Assembly (NCBI GenBank): GCA_016703745.1
Contig: JADJBK010000006.1
Span: 930,001-994,000 of the forward strand
Direction: 5' to 3'
Source of the DNA: Nitrosomonas sp.
GTDB taxonomy: Bacteria > Pseudomonadota > Gammaproteobacteria > Burkholderiales > Nitrosomonadaceae
Length of the DNA: 64,000 nt
This document shows positions 44,328 through 53,273 of this stretch, piece after piece (the stretch's first letter is position 1; each line of letters begins with the position of its first letter). The notes below the pieces were generated by a model. That model was given only the letters and a program-made list of their open reading frames with translations, had not been told where the DNA came from and did no database searches. The position numbers and the translations under genes were made by a program.

Positions 44328-45371
44328 ATGAACATAGTAGAGTTACTCTCCTTCGTGGTCAAGAATAACGCTTCCGATTTGCATCTATCATCGGGTTTAC
44401 CACCGATGATTCGTGTTCATGGCGAGATCCGCCGGATCAACCTGCCCGCCATGGAACATAAGGACGTTCATGAAATGATCTACGACATTATGAACGATAA
44501 GCAACGCAAGCAATACGAGGAACTTCTTGAGTGCGATTTTTCGTTCGAGATTCCCAATCTGGCGCGTTTCCGGGTTAATGCCTTCAATACTAATCGGGGT
44601 GCAGCCACCGTAATGCGGACTATTCCGTCGAAAGTTCTGTCCCTGGAAGAATTAAAGGCCCCCAAAATTTTTGCAGAAATTGCACAGCAACCCCGTGGAG
44701 TGGTCCTGGTAACCGGCCCGACCGGTTCAGGTAAATCAACCACTCTTGCGGCCATGGTCAATGATATCAATGAAAACCAGTATGGTCATATTCTCACACT
44801 TGAAGACCCGATCGAGTTTGTTCATCAGAGTAAAAAATGCCTGATTAATCAACGTGAAGTTGGACGAGATACCTATAGCTTCAGTAACGCGCTACGCTCG
44901 GCTCTGCGGGAAGATCCAGATATCATTCTAGTGGGAGAGATGCGTGACCTGGAAACAATCCGTTTAGCGATGACTGCCGCAGAAACCGGTCATCTGGTTT
45001 TTGGCACGTTGCATACCAGTTCAGCCGCCAAAACCATAGACCGTATCATTGACGTGTTTCCTGCCGATGAAAAGGAAATGATGCGTGCCATGCTCTCAGA
45101 ATCATTGCGTGCAGTTATTTCTCAAGCATTATTAAAGACAAAAGATGGCAGTGGTCGAGTCGCAGCGCACGAAATCATGATCGGCACACCGGCTATCCGC
45201 AATTTAATCCGTGAAGGCAAAGTGGCGCAGATGTATTCAACCATTCAGACCGGCCAGGGTACCGGAATGCAGACACTGGATCAGAATCTGACTGATCTTG
45301 TCAGGCGCAACGTGATCTCCATGGCAGATGCACGCAGCAAGGCCATGAATAAGGACAACTTTCGGGGTTAA
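44328..45371 (+). CDS. pilT: Type IV pilus retraction ATPase PilT
   Basis: 347 residues from the ATG at 44328 (MNIVELLSFVVKNNASDLHLS), which follows AAAGGAAT. Walker A GPTGSGKST, Asp box near LEDPIEFVH, Walker B ILVGEMRDLETI and the PilT AIRNLIREGK motif are present. A hexameric motor that pulls in type IV pili for twitching and DNA uptake. The pilus structural genes are elsewhere. First gene of a pilT-pilU pair. Confidence 0.96.
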   Translation: MNIVELLSFVVKNNASDLHLSSGLPPMIRVHGEIRRINLPAMEHKDVHEMIYDIMNDKQRKQYEELLECDFSFEIPNLARFRVNAFNTNRGAATVMRTIPSKVLSLEELKAPKIFAEIAQQPRGVVLVTGPTGSGKSTTLAAMVNDINENQYGHILTLEDPIEFVHQSKKCLINQREVGRDTYSFSNALRSALREDPDIILVGEMRDLETIRLAMTAAETGHLVFGTLHTSSAAKTIDRIIDVFPADEKEMMRAMLSESLRAVISQALLKTKDGSGRVAAHEIMIGTPAIRNLIREGKVAQMYSTIQTGQGTGMQTLDQNLTDLVRRNVISMADARSKAMNKDNFRG

Positions 45372-45388
45372 CTAACAGGAAATTGACG

Positions 45389-46522
45389 ATGGAAAATGAG
45401 CAGGCACTAAAATTCATGCACGATTTGTTGCGGATGATGCTTACCAAAAAAGCATCAGATTTATTTATTACGGCAGATTACCCGCCGGCAATGAAAATCG
45501 ATGGCCAAATGACGCCTGTCACGCAGCAAGTGCTCTCAAGTGCACACACCGCTGCGCTGGCGCGTGCGATTATGAACAACCGGCAGGCAGCCGAATTTGA
45601 AACCACCAAGGAATGCAATTTTGCGATCAACCCGGAAGGAATTGGCCGTTTTCGGGTCAATGCTTTCGTACAGCAGCAACGGGTCGGTATCGTTTTGCGA
45701 ACCATTACCACGCAAATCCCCAATTTCGACGACCTCGGGCTGCCACCAGCATTGAAAGATGTCGTCATGAGCAAGCGAGGCCTGGTCATTTTTGTTGGCG
45801 GCACCGGTTCCGGTAAATCAACCTCCATGGCGGCACTGATTGGTTACCGCAATCAAAACAGCCATGGGCATATCATCACTATTGAAGATCCGGTCGAGTA
45901 TGTTCATGAACATATTAATTGCGTCATCACCCAACGCGAAGTGGGAGTTGATACCGAATCATGGGAAGCTGCCCTTAAAAATACGCTGCGGCAGGCGCCA
46001 GATGTCATTCTGATAGGGGAAATCCGTGATCGGGAAACCATGGAGCACGCTATTTCTTTTGCTGAAACCGGACATCTTTGCATGGGCACCCTGCACGCCA
46101 ACAGCGCCAACCAGGCGCTTGACCGTATCATCAATTTCTTTCCGGAAGAACGGCGTGCACAACTCTTGATGGATCTGTCACTCAATCTACGCGCCATGGT
46201 GGCACAGCGACTCATTCCTAAAAAAACCGGAGGACGGGTTGCCGCAATCGAAATCATGCTCAATTCACCACTGATCTCTGACCTGATTTTTAAAGGCAAC
46301 GTGCATGAAATCAAGGAAATTATGAAAAAATCTCGCGAGCAGGGCATGCAAACTTTCGATATGGCGTTATTTGAACATTATGAAAATGGCCTGATTTCTT
46401 ACGAAGATGCGATGCGCAACGCTGATTCGATGAATGAACTCCGTCTGCAAATTAAATTGAATGGATCGGAAGCCAAGCAGCGCAGTACCAGTAACGGTAT
46501 TGGGCAATTGATGATCACCTGA
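45389..46522 (+). CDS. pilU: PilT-like accessory ATPase PilU
   Basis: 377 residues from the ATG at 45389; a TTG 6 bp earlier is also in frame. Walker A GGTGSGKST, Walker B ILIGEIRDRETM and LISDLIFKGN at the C-terminus distinguish PilU. Works with PilT in retraction under load. It starts 17 bp after pilT. Confidence 0.95.
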   Translation: MENEQALKFMHDLLRMMLTKKASDLFITADYPPAMKIDGQMTPVTQQVLSSAHTAALARAIMNNRQAAEFETTKECNFAINPEGIGRFRVNAFVQQQRVGIVLRTITTQIPNFDDLGLPPALKDVVMSKRGLVIFVGGTGSGKSTSMAALIGYRNQNSHGHIITIEDPVEYVHEHINCVITQREVGVDTESWEAALKNTLRQAPDVILIGEIRDRETMEHAISFAETGHLCMGTLHANSANQALDRIINFFPEERRAQLLMDLSLNLRAMVAQRLIPKKTGGRVAAIEIMLNSPLISDLIFKGNVHEIKEIMKKSREQGMQTFDMALFEHYENGLISYEDAMRNADSMNELRLQIKLNGSEAKQRSTSNGIGQLMIT

Positions 46523-46898
46523 GAACGCCTCAACCAAATCCAGAAAATTGCTCCAAAATAACGTACTCACGGATGGCCAATAGATAAATTCCTCCTGAAA
46601 AAGTGGCATATTGCCGTACCTATCAAACTTGTAGAAATTTAATATTAATAATAATCAATATATTAAATAAGGTGCGACAATTTGTCACATTGTAATTAAA
46701 TATTTTCTGATTAATAATCAGTCCGTGTTCACGGCTTCTTTACTTTATTCACCACCATTCAGCGTGACACAGGGGAATAACAAATTAATTGAGCAATTGA
46801 GCCTGAGAATAGATCGCGGAGAAATCAGGGCTGTTCCCAGCTCGGTTCCGTTTTTTGGCTCGGCGTCCCATTTTATTTCAATAGACAGGAGCACCACC
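46523..46898. other. AT-rich intergenic region before the DUF1775-like gene
   Basis: No gene supported. It holds a long AT-only stretch at about 46636-46670 and the dyad GACAA-T-TTGTC at 46676-46686, a possible operator. The likely ribosome site AGGAG ends about 8 bp before the ATG at 46899. Confidence 0.5.
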
Positions 46899-47684
46899 AT
46901 GAACTTTAACCAAAAAAAAATATTATCAGTGTCACTAATAGCAGCCGCGTTGATGGTTGCATGGGGCAATGCGCAGGCACACACCCGGTTTGAAAAGAAT
47001 ACAGTCCCGGAAGGTACCAGCCACGATAACAACGTCATGATTCCACATGGTTGTGCCGATCAGCCGGTTATAGGAGGTATAACTGTTTTTCCTGATGTGA
47101 CTACGGCGCTGGTAGATACATCAGAAGATCCTGCTGCTGCGATTGGCGCGGAATCGTTTACCCGCTCTGACCAACCTGCAACAGATTTCGTGCAGAGCGT
47201 CAGTATTCGCGGCATCCAGAGTAAAGATACCTTTAGTTTGAGCGAATTGATTTCCGATGCCCTCGGCAATCCAGTCGGTTTCTGGTCAGCAGGCGGATCG
47301 ATACCCGCAAGCAATTGGGTCAGTAAATTACCGGTACGTATCCAGCCTGTCAGTATCGTGGCTGAATCCTGCGCCATAAAAGTGATTCTTGCCCCTGCCA
47401 TTGCCAATATCTGTCAAGTCACCAGCCTCAGTGAAATCGACGGCAAGGATTCAGAACGAACCGATATTGATTTCTGGACAGCACCTGACGCAGGCCATCC
47501 AAAATTCGATGCGCCAGGCTGGAATTACCCTGCACCACTTACGGTAACGCGTAACCTGGAAACCAACCCATTACCAGCCAACTGCGGTGACGGACTTGCA
47601 GTACGGATCTACCCATCGGCAGCTCAATTGGATCGGGATTTCCCGGTTTCCATCGACGGTCAGCAAGTGTGGCCGGCACCCTGA
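46899..47684 (+). CDS. Periplasmic DUF1775/YcnI-like protein
   Basis: 261 residues from the ATG at 46899 after AGGAGCACCACC. A longer frame opens upstream but lacks a signal peptide at its start. Signal peptide 1-28 ends GNAQAHT. The mature protein starts HTRFEKNTVPEGTSHDN and has MIPHGCADQPV, as in YcnI-type domains, where an N-terminal His after cleavage can bind copper. Several Cys could form disulfides. Length and C-terminal part differ from the standard domain. Likely periplasmic; copper link is inferred from family. Confidence 0.6.
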   Translation: MNFNQKKILSVSLIAAALMVAWGNAQAHTRFEKNTVPEGTSHDNNVMIPHGCADQPVIGGITVFPDVTTALVDTSEDPAAAIGAESFTRSDQPATDFVQSVSIRGIQSKDTFSLSELISDALGNPVGFWSAGGSIPASNWVSKLPVRIQPVSIVAESCAIKVILAPAIANICQVTSLSEIDGKDSERTDIDFWTAPDAGHPKFDAPGWNYPAPLTVTRNLETNPLPANCGDGLAVRIYPSAAQLDRDFPVSIDGQQVWPAP

Positions 47685-47790
47685 GCAAGTTTTTATTAAA
47701 ACTGTAACCTGATATCACGCGTGGGTGCGAAGTGCCCACGCTGCGTAGCCCTATAATCTGGCAGGATGGGCAGCATCATGGAATTAGTTT

Positions 47791-48423
47791 CTACTGCTGA
47801 GGCCACAATTCTGCCAGCCGCTTATTCCGTCCACAACGGCTACGGTAAAACTGATAGCGCAGCGGATTCTTTAAATAGTAATCCTGATGGTACTCTTCGG
47901 CAGGGTAAAACTCGGTGGCAGGTAGCAATTCGGTGGCAATCGGTTGATCAAACCGGCCTGAATTCTTTAGTGCGACCAGGGACGCCTGCGCCTGTTCGTG
48001 CTGCTCTTCATCCGCATAAAAAATAGCAGAACGGTACTGATTACCCACATCACAAAATTGCCCATTTCTGGCAAGTGGGTCAATCATTGGCCAGAATGCC
48101 GCCAGCAGTCGAGTGTAATTGGTTTTGGTCTGATCGTAGTAAACCTTGACTGCTTCGATATGCCCGCTTTGCCCCTGGCTGACCTGTTCATAGGTCGGAT
48201 TGGGGGTTTTACCACCGATATAACCGGAAATCGTATTGGTCACACCATACACCTTGTCAAAATCAGCCTCCACGCACCAAAAACAACCACCAGCAAAAAT
48301 AGCGAACGCCTGCCTGGATATATCCATACCTTCTTTGGGCGCTTGGTCAGTATCGGCATGCGCGCTGATATCCGCCGAAAGACTGGTAACGATCGAAGCG
48401 AGAAATATCAATTGGTTTCTCAT
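47791..48423 (-). CDS. msrA: Peptide methionine sulfoxide reductase A, exported
   Basis: 210 residues. Catalytic motif FAGGCFWCVEADF at about 44-52 with the nucleophilic Cys; YSGYIGG-like SGYIGGKTPNPTYEQV and a GQFCDVGNQYRSAIF segment follow. An N-terminal hydrophobic segment (IFLASIVTSLSADISAHA) suggests export. Reduces S-methionine sulfoxide in proteins. msrB lies 5 bp upstream on the same strand, so both are made together in the periplasm for oxidative repair. Confidence 0.93.
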   Translation of the reverse strand: MRNQLIFLASIVTSLSADISAHADTDQAPKEGMDISRQAFAIFAGGCFWCVEADFDKVYGVTNTISGYIGGKTPNPTYEQVSQGQSGHIEAVKVYYDQTKTNYTRLLAAFWPMIDPLARNGQFCDVGNQYRSAIFYADEEQHEQAQASLVALKNSGRFDQPIATELLPATEFYPAEEYHQDYYLKNPLRYQFYRSRCGRNKRLAELWPQQ

Positions 48424-48428
48424 TTTCT

Positions 48429-48959
48429 TCAGCCCCGAAGTTCAGGGATCAACTCCCCCTGAAGTATAAATTTAAGCGCGAGACCATTATTACACCAGCG
48501 CTGTCCAAGCGGTGGCGGGCCATCATTGAACACGTGCCCCTGATGGCCGTCACAACGGGCGCAATGATATTCGGTACGCGGCATGATCAACTTGTAATCA
48601 CGTTTAGTCGCGATGTGCCCTGCAATCGGCTGGGTAAAACTGGGCCAGCCGGTACCGCTGGAATATTTGAATTTGCTTTCGAACAGAGGCAAATAACAGG
48701 CTGCGCATAAATAAACGCCATCACGAGTTTCCTCATTGAGAACACTGCTGCCAGGAGCTTCAGTGTCTTCGTCAAAAAGCACCCGGTAAGCCTCGGGGGT
48801 AAGTAACGCCTGCCATTCTTTATGAGATTTATTCAGAGGCGTTACAGTAGCGGTATTCATGATCGGTTGTACCTCGAATTCAGTTTGACGGAAACAGGCA
48901 GAGAGGATGGGCAGGGCCACCCACACAGTCATACTTTTCAAGAAGATTCTTCGCTGCAT
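48429..48959 (-). CDS. msrB: Peptide methionine sulfoxide reductase B, exported
   Basis: 176 residues. Starts MQRRIFLKSM with a hydrophobic stretch ending LPILSAC, a Tat-like leader that also has a lipobox-like Cys. Zinc-binding CAAC and CARC pairs are present, as are SGTGWPSF and HVFNDGPPP. The catalytic Cys is in RWCNNGLALKF (usually RxCxNSxxLxF; here Ser is Gly). Reduces R-methionine sulfoxide. Operon with msrA. Confidence 0.92.
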   Translation of the reverse strand: MQRRIFLKSMTVWVALPILSACFRQTEFEVQPIMNTATVTPLNKSHKEWQALLTPEAYRVLFDEDTEAPGSSVLNEETRDGVYLCAACYLPLFESKFKYSSGTGWPSFTQPIAGHIATKRDYKLIMPRTEYHCARCDGHQGHVFNDGPPPLGQRWCNNGLALKFILQGELIPELRG

Positions 48960-49061
48960 GATAGCCTTCCGGATTTTATAAGTAACGATAATGTGACCAT
49001 TTTCCCACGCTCAGGTTGCAATCGACAGACACAGAGTCAGTATCCTCTACACCCGATTTTG

Positions 49062-49634
49062 TTACTCATGCCGGATAACGTGTGGCATGGCCGATTTCAG
49101 ATAGTAGAACATCGACCACAACGTCAAAACTGCCGCCAGATAAATCAGCCAGGTACCCACGATAAAAGCATCAAAGGTACTGCCGACAGGGTCATGGAAG
49201 AGCAGCAACGGAATAGCTACCATTTGTGATACGGTTTTGATCTTTCCAAGAAAAGAAACGGCCACACTTTTCGATTTGCCAATTTTAGCCATCCATTCGC
49301 GTAATGCTGAAATGGTGATTTCACGGCCAATGATAATGAGCGCAATCGGGGCATCCAATCTTGCCAGATGAACCAGCACGATCAGCGCCGCCGCCACCAT
49401 CAGTTTGTCAGCAACAGGATCAAGAAAAGCGCCAAAAGCAGAAGTCTGGTTGAGCACCCGGGCCAGATAGCCATCAAGCCAGTCTGTCAAAGCCGCACCG
49501 ACAAAAATGATGGTGGCAGCAAGATTCTGCTCGCTGGGCGAGAGCCACTCAGGAGGAATATAGAATATCCCGACAAAAAGTGGGATCGCGAGAATACGCA
49601 GCCAGGTCAGGGTATTGGGAAGATTAAGAAGCAT
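49062..49634 (-). CDS. pgsA: CDP-diacylglycerol-glycerol-3-phosphate 3-phosphatidyltransferase
   Basis: 190 residues from the ATG at 49632-49634 (MLLNLPNTLTWLRILAIPLF). A longer frame adds 32 residues without pattern. The CDP-alcohol transferase motif DG-x2-AR-x8-G-x3-D-x3-D is visible as DWLDGYLARVLNQTSAFGAFLD then PVADK. Several membrane helices. Makes phosphatidylglycerophosphate, the first step toward phosphatidylglycerol. Stands alone on the minus strand. The DNA at 49731-49884 holds a run of 9 C but no gene. Confidence 0.93.
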   Translation of the reverse strand: MLLNLPNTLTWLRILAIPLFVGIFYIPPEWLSPSEQNLAATIIFVGAALTDWLDGYLARVLNQTSAFGAFLDPVADKLMVAAALIVLVHLARLDAPIALIIIGREITISALREWMAKIGKSKSVAVSFLGKIKTVSQMVAIPLLLFHDPVGSTFDAFIVGTWLIYLAAVLTLWSMFYYLKSAMPHVIRHE

Positions 49635-49884
49635 GACAAAACCAGTGTATTTCAGTGAATGGAAACCCGCACGGGTTTCATAGCATATCACTCCCGACCC
49701 GTAAAATGGCTCCCATCTGTCACTATGCAAGTTGATTCATGAGAGTAATGCTATGCACCATAAGCAATTCACCGGCGGACAACGATACCAGATCTCTAAT
49801 TTGAAGAAGATGGGATTAAAGTAGCTTGATGCGGTCCGCTTGAATTTTCCGCCAGAGCCCCCCCCCGACCCGCTCCATCGATGA

Positions 49885-51636
49885 TTAGGGCATAAAACGC
49901 TTCATGGTATCCTGCAGAACCTCATTTCCGGGATGGCTATCCCATGCCGATTGCCATATTTGCCTGGCTTCTTCAGTGCGGCCATTCACCCACAGCAGCT
50001 CACCAAAATGGGCGGCAATTTCCGGATCCGGTCGGGCGGCAAAAGCAGTATTCAAATAATCCAGACCCTTTTTCAGGTCGCCCATGCGGTAATAGGCCCA
50101 GCCCAGGCTATCCATAATGTAGGGATCCCCAGGAGATAACTCAATGGCTTTCTGAATCAGCGAGAGCGCTTCCGATAAACGTAAACCACGATCTGCCAAA
50201 CTGTAACCCAAGGCGTTATAGGCATGCGCGCTATTCGGTTTTAATTCGATCAGTTTGCGTAAATCCTGCTCCAGAATATCCAGCTTGCCCAGTTTTTCGG
50301 CAATTAGTGCCCGGTCGTAAAGTATCTCGGGCTGCCGGGGAGTTTCGTTCAGTTGTGTACTGAGCAGATTGTACGCCTCAAGATTGACCCCCTGTTCCCG
50401 CAACAGTTGTGCCTCGGATAGAATCAACTGCAAGCGTTGTTCTTCATCGAGATAACGAACTGCTTGCAGGTGCTCTCTAGCGGGAGCCAGACCATCCTGA
50501 CCAGCCAGCAGAAAAGCATAACGTATTTGTGCCGGAATATAACGCTCCCCACCGGTTACTCTGCGATAGGAATTCATCGCTTCGCGGTTACGCTGTGAGG
50601 TTTCGTAAATACGCCCTAAATTAAAATTAACGGAATTGGTGTCTTCAAATCCCAATTCGAGCGCTTTCTTGAAATAGTGTTCTGCATTGCTGTAGTCATT
50701 CAGTTCAGCGGAAAGCAGACCGATAGCCAGTGCAATATCCGGATTAGACATATTCTCTGCTTCCAGACGCTGGAACTGTTCACGGGCCAGACCAAATTTT
50801 TTGTTTACCATCAACGCACGGATATAGGCAATCCGCAGGTCATTGGCTTTCGGATATTGATCCAGGTAGTGCTCATAAAAATTGATGGCAGCCGAATTAT
50901 CCAGTTTTTGCAAAATCTGACCGCGATGAATTGCCGCCATTTCCCACGCTGGCCGCAATTTGAGCGCTTTTTGCATGGCCTCAGATGCCAATTTCGGTTG
51001 ATCTGCTGTCCAGGCAGCCTGAGAGACAGCAAAATGGGCTTCTGGCAGTTTATCGTAGGGGCGCGCCAACTGCCGAACCAGTGTCAGTATTTCTTGCTTG
51101 TCAGCATGGCGAGATAGCAGCTTGTTGATCTGTAGAAAAGATTTATCTACCGCATCCGCTTGCGAAGCCAATAATTTTTCGAGATGCGGGCGCGCTTTAT
51201 TTAATTGACCGGAGTCCACAAATAAAATAACTGCAGCCTGCTGTGCTGATTGTGATTGCGGCTCAAGCGCTACCCACAAATTAATTGCCTCTTGCGCAAG
51301 TGCGGGTTGCTGGGCACGCAGGGCAATGTCGGTTGCTCGTTCAGCAACCCGGGCATTTCGGGTGACGCGCGCCAACTTCGCATAACTTTCGGCAGCTACA
51401 TCGGGGCGATCTCGCTGCAGCGCCGTTTCCGCCAGCAAAAAATCGAACAGTGTTTCTTCAGTCAGGGTGGAATCAAACGTCAGACCGCTGGTTGCGGTCA
51501 AATCGGCGACCGTTTTGCCTGGACTATGCTGAATCGCCGAATCAGACCCGGCCTGACTGTCAACTCTGGGTAACGGTGCGCATCCCATCATAACAAGCAA
51601 CCACCCAAGCAACAGCATCATTATTTTAATGTTCAT
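49885..51636 (-). CDS. TPR-repeat lipoprotein, last gene of the secretion operon
   Basis: 583 residues. Signal peptide with lipobox VMMGC (Cys18). The rest is built of tetratricopeptide repeats, recognisable from about 65 to the end (LGFEDTNSVNFNLGRIYETS, AHAYNALGYSLADRG, YIMDSLGWAYYRMGDLKKGL). Such proteins act as scaffolds in the outer membrane or periplasm. It lies 117 bp after the last pseudopilin-like gene, same strand, so it may be an assembly factor for that system or an independent gene. Confidence 0.8.
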   Translation of the reverse strand: MNIKIMMLLLGWLLVMMGCAPLPRVDSQAGSDSAIQHSPGKTVADLTATSGLTFDSTLTEETLFDFLLAETALQRDRPDVAAESYAKLARVTRNARVAERATDIALRAQQPALAQEAINLWVALEPQSQSAQQAAVILFVDSGQLNKARPHLEKLLASQADAVDKSFLQINKLLSRHADKQEILTLVRQLARPYDKLPEAHFAVSQAAWTADQPKLASEAMQKALKLRPAWEMAAIHRGQILQKLDNSAAINFYEHYLDQYPKANDLRIAYIRALMVNKKFGLAREQFQRLEAENMSNPDIALAIGLLSAELNDYSNAEHYFKKALELGFEDTNSVNFNLGRIYETSQRNREAMNSYRRVTGGERYIPAQIRYAFLLAGQDGLAPAREHLQAVRYLDEEQRLQLILSEAQLLREQGVNLEAYNLLSTQLNETPRQPEILYDRALIAEKLGKLDILEQDLRKLIELKPNSAHAYNALGYSLADRGLRLSEALSLIQKAIELSPGDPYIMDSLGWAYYRMGDLKKGLDYLNTAFAARPDPEIAAHFGELLWVNGRTEEARQIWQSAWDSHPGNEVLQDTMKRFMP

Positions 51637-51753
51637 CTAGTTAACCTTATTTCAACCTTAATAGCGTTCAACACCAATCTAAGACCGAACATACACCCGC
51701 CCGGTTCTTATTTTACGGCATATCAAAATAATCCCGACAGGTTTACGGCATTT

Positions 51754-52365
51754 TCATTCGAATGGATTGGCTTTTCCTGTCGGTGCAGATTGGGAGAATG
51801 GATTATCGACGGGCTTAGCACTCGATTGCCCAAAAGGATTGGCTGCCCCCTCCTTGGTTTTGTCTGGTGAGGAAGCGTCGCGGCCGGCAGTTTTGGCCGC
51901 TGCCCCGGCATGCACAAACTGCCAGTCCTGATAATCCTTAGCTTTTTCGAATTTAGAGTACTCCTGAGGGAATCCAGCCCGTTTTATTGGTTGCGCAGTA
52001 GCCAGACTATATACTCCTGTGATCCCCCCATTTTCCTGTTCGATCAGTCCCCATTCAAAACTGTTGGTCATCGGATCATAAAAAATTTTTCTCAAATGCC
52101 GCAATGATTTGGGTCCTCGCTTATCTTCAAGAAGTTGTTCCAGTTTTTCAGGGTAACGGCTGGCGGTCGTCCCTGCCTGCGCGGCATCATGATAGGACGT
52201 GATGGCCAGACGAAATTGATCACCGATAAAAAGCAGCTCCCGCTCCTTTTCCCGCTGGGAAGTGGTTTGCCAAACCTCTCCGACAGCTCCCAGCATGACC
52301 CCGGCCAGCATAGTAGCGAATAACGTCCAGATGTAGATATAACCCTGTACTTTGCTGCCGCCCAT
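51754..52365 (-). CDS. Pseudopilin-like protein with NPF-repeat tail
   Basis: 203 residues from the ATG at 52363-52365 (MGGSKVQGYIYIWTLFATML); a GTG just before it is also possible. It has a single N-terminal membrane helix and pseudopilin-like features (RLAITSYHDAA, LEQLLEDKRG, HLRKIFYDPMT) but no G-FTLIE cleavage site. The C-terminal 50 residues are low in complexity with three NPF motifs (ANPFGQSS, DNPFSQSA, ANPFE). It starts 4 bp before the stop of the previous pseudopilin gene, so it is coupled. Confidence 0.75.
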   Translation of the reverse strand: MGGSKVQGYIYIWTLFATMLAGVMLGAVGEVWQTTSQREKERELLFIGDQFRLAITSYHDAAQAGTTASRYPEKLEQLLEDKRGPKSLRHLRKIFYDPMTNSFEWGLIEQENGGITGVYSLATAQPIKRAGFPQEYSKFEKAKDYQDWQFVHAGAAAKTAGRDASSPDKTKEGAANPFGQSSAKPVDNPFSQSAPTGKANPFE

Positions 52366-52369
52366 CACG

Positions 52370-52768
52370 CTACCACTTCTCGTAGAAAGTTCCATCGAGT
52401 GCCTGCTTGTCTGAAGTCGTTCGGACGTCATACACCCCTTCCATACTTTCATCTGGTGGTGGTATTTCAGCCCACACTGGCTGTTCCATGACGGGATCCA
52501 GCGGAATAGCGCGGATATAGCGTTCATCAACCAACTGCTGCAAGCTCTGTGGATACTTACCTGTGTCCGAGAAATATTTGTCAATCGCATCACGCATAAT
52601 GGCGAGATTCTGCTTGAGAACGGTTTCCCTGGCGCGATCTACCGAAGTGAAATAACGGGGCGCCACAATACTTAACAAGGTAGCGATGATTGCCATCACC
52701 ACCAGCAGCTCGATCAGGGTAAAACCCCGTGTAACGGGAAATACGATACGCTTGAGCATGGCTACCAT
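52370..52768 (-). CDS. Type II secretion pseudopilin (GspG/H-like)
   Basis: 132 residues. Prepilin leader and cleavage site RG-FTLIELLVVMAI. Then VAPRYFTSVDRARETVLKQ, KYPQSLQQL and a YDVRTTSD end, as in GspG-like minor pseudopilins. The start may be ATG 52766-52768 or ATG 52757-52759; the first overlaps the upstream gene by 7 bp. Confidence 0.85.
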   Translation of the reverse strand: MVAMLKRIVFPVTRGFTLIELLVVMAIIATLLSIVAPRYFTSVDRARETVLKQNLAIMRDAIDKYFSDTGKYPQSLQQLVDERYIRAIPLDPVMEQPVWAEIPPPDESMEGVYDVRTTSDKQALDGTFYEKW

Positions 52769-53247
52769 TGGTTATAGGGGATACCGTTCAAACCCTTTTG
52801 CTCCGATAAGGAGTAAATGTCAAATATGTCATCCCCTTCATCGGGATTATCCGGTGGACTTTCATAACTGCGCTTGCCCCAGGTTTCTGCTGCAGGCACT
52901 TCAGGATCAGCAAACAGGGGATCACGCGGTAATCGACGCATGAAAAAAATTTTTTTTTTGTCGGGGGTCTTGATATCCGCCACTCCCATTTCCAAATCTT
53001 CCAGCTTACGGGGATAACCCATTTCATCCGCCTTCTTTTCCACCCGACCCTCATCAGCCGCCAGTTTGTAGGCATCAATTGCAGTACGGATTTGCCGCAA
53101 AGCGGTACGCAATGCTTGCTCCTTCTCCCGTTTGACCATCATTTCCTGCAATGGCATGGCAGCCGACGCCAGAATAGCCATGATGGCGACCACAATCATC
53201 AACTCGATTAATGTGAATCCGCAGTTATTAAATTTTGGCAACATCAA
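52762..53247 (-). CDS. Type II secretion pseudopilin (GspG-like, larger)
   Basis: 161 residues. Cleavage site CG-FTLIELMIVVAIMA. The globular part has RREKEQALRTALRQIRTAIDAYK and ends FDIYSLSEQKGLNGIPYNQW. Part of a set of several pseudopilins in this operon that would form the periplasmic pseudopilus. A run of 8 A in the DNA (KKKIFF codons) is a possible site of indel error. Confidence 0.85.
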   Translation of the reverse strand: MMLPKFNNCGFTLIELMIVVAIMAILASAAMPLQEMMVKREKEQALRTALRQIRTAIDAYKLAADEGRVEKKADEMGYPRKLEDLEMGVADIKTPDKKKIFFMRRLPRDPLFADPEVPAAETWGKRSYESPPDNPDEGDDIFDIYSLSEQKGLNGIPYNQW

Positions 53248-53273
53248 TGCGTTAAAAAAACAGTATTCCCATG

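Noticed and set aside
49852..49870. Poly-C run as a phase-variable switch
   Set aside because: The run of 9 C lies between the convergent ends or downstream parts of genes, not in a promoter or reading frame that I can see.
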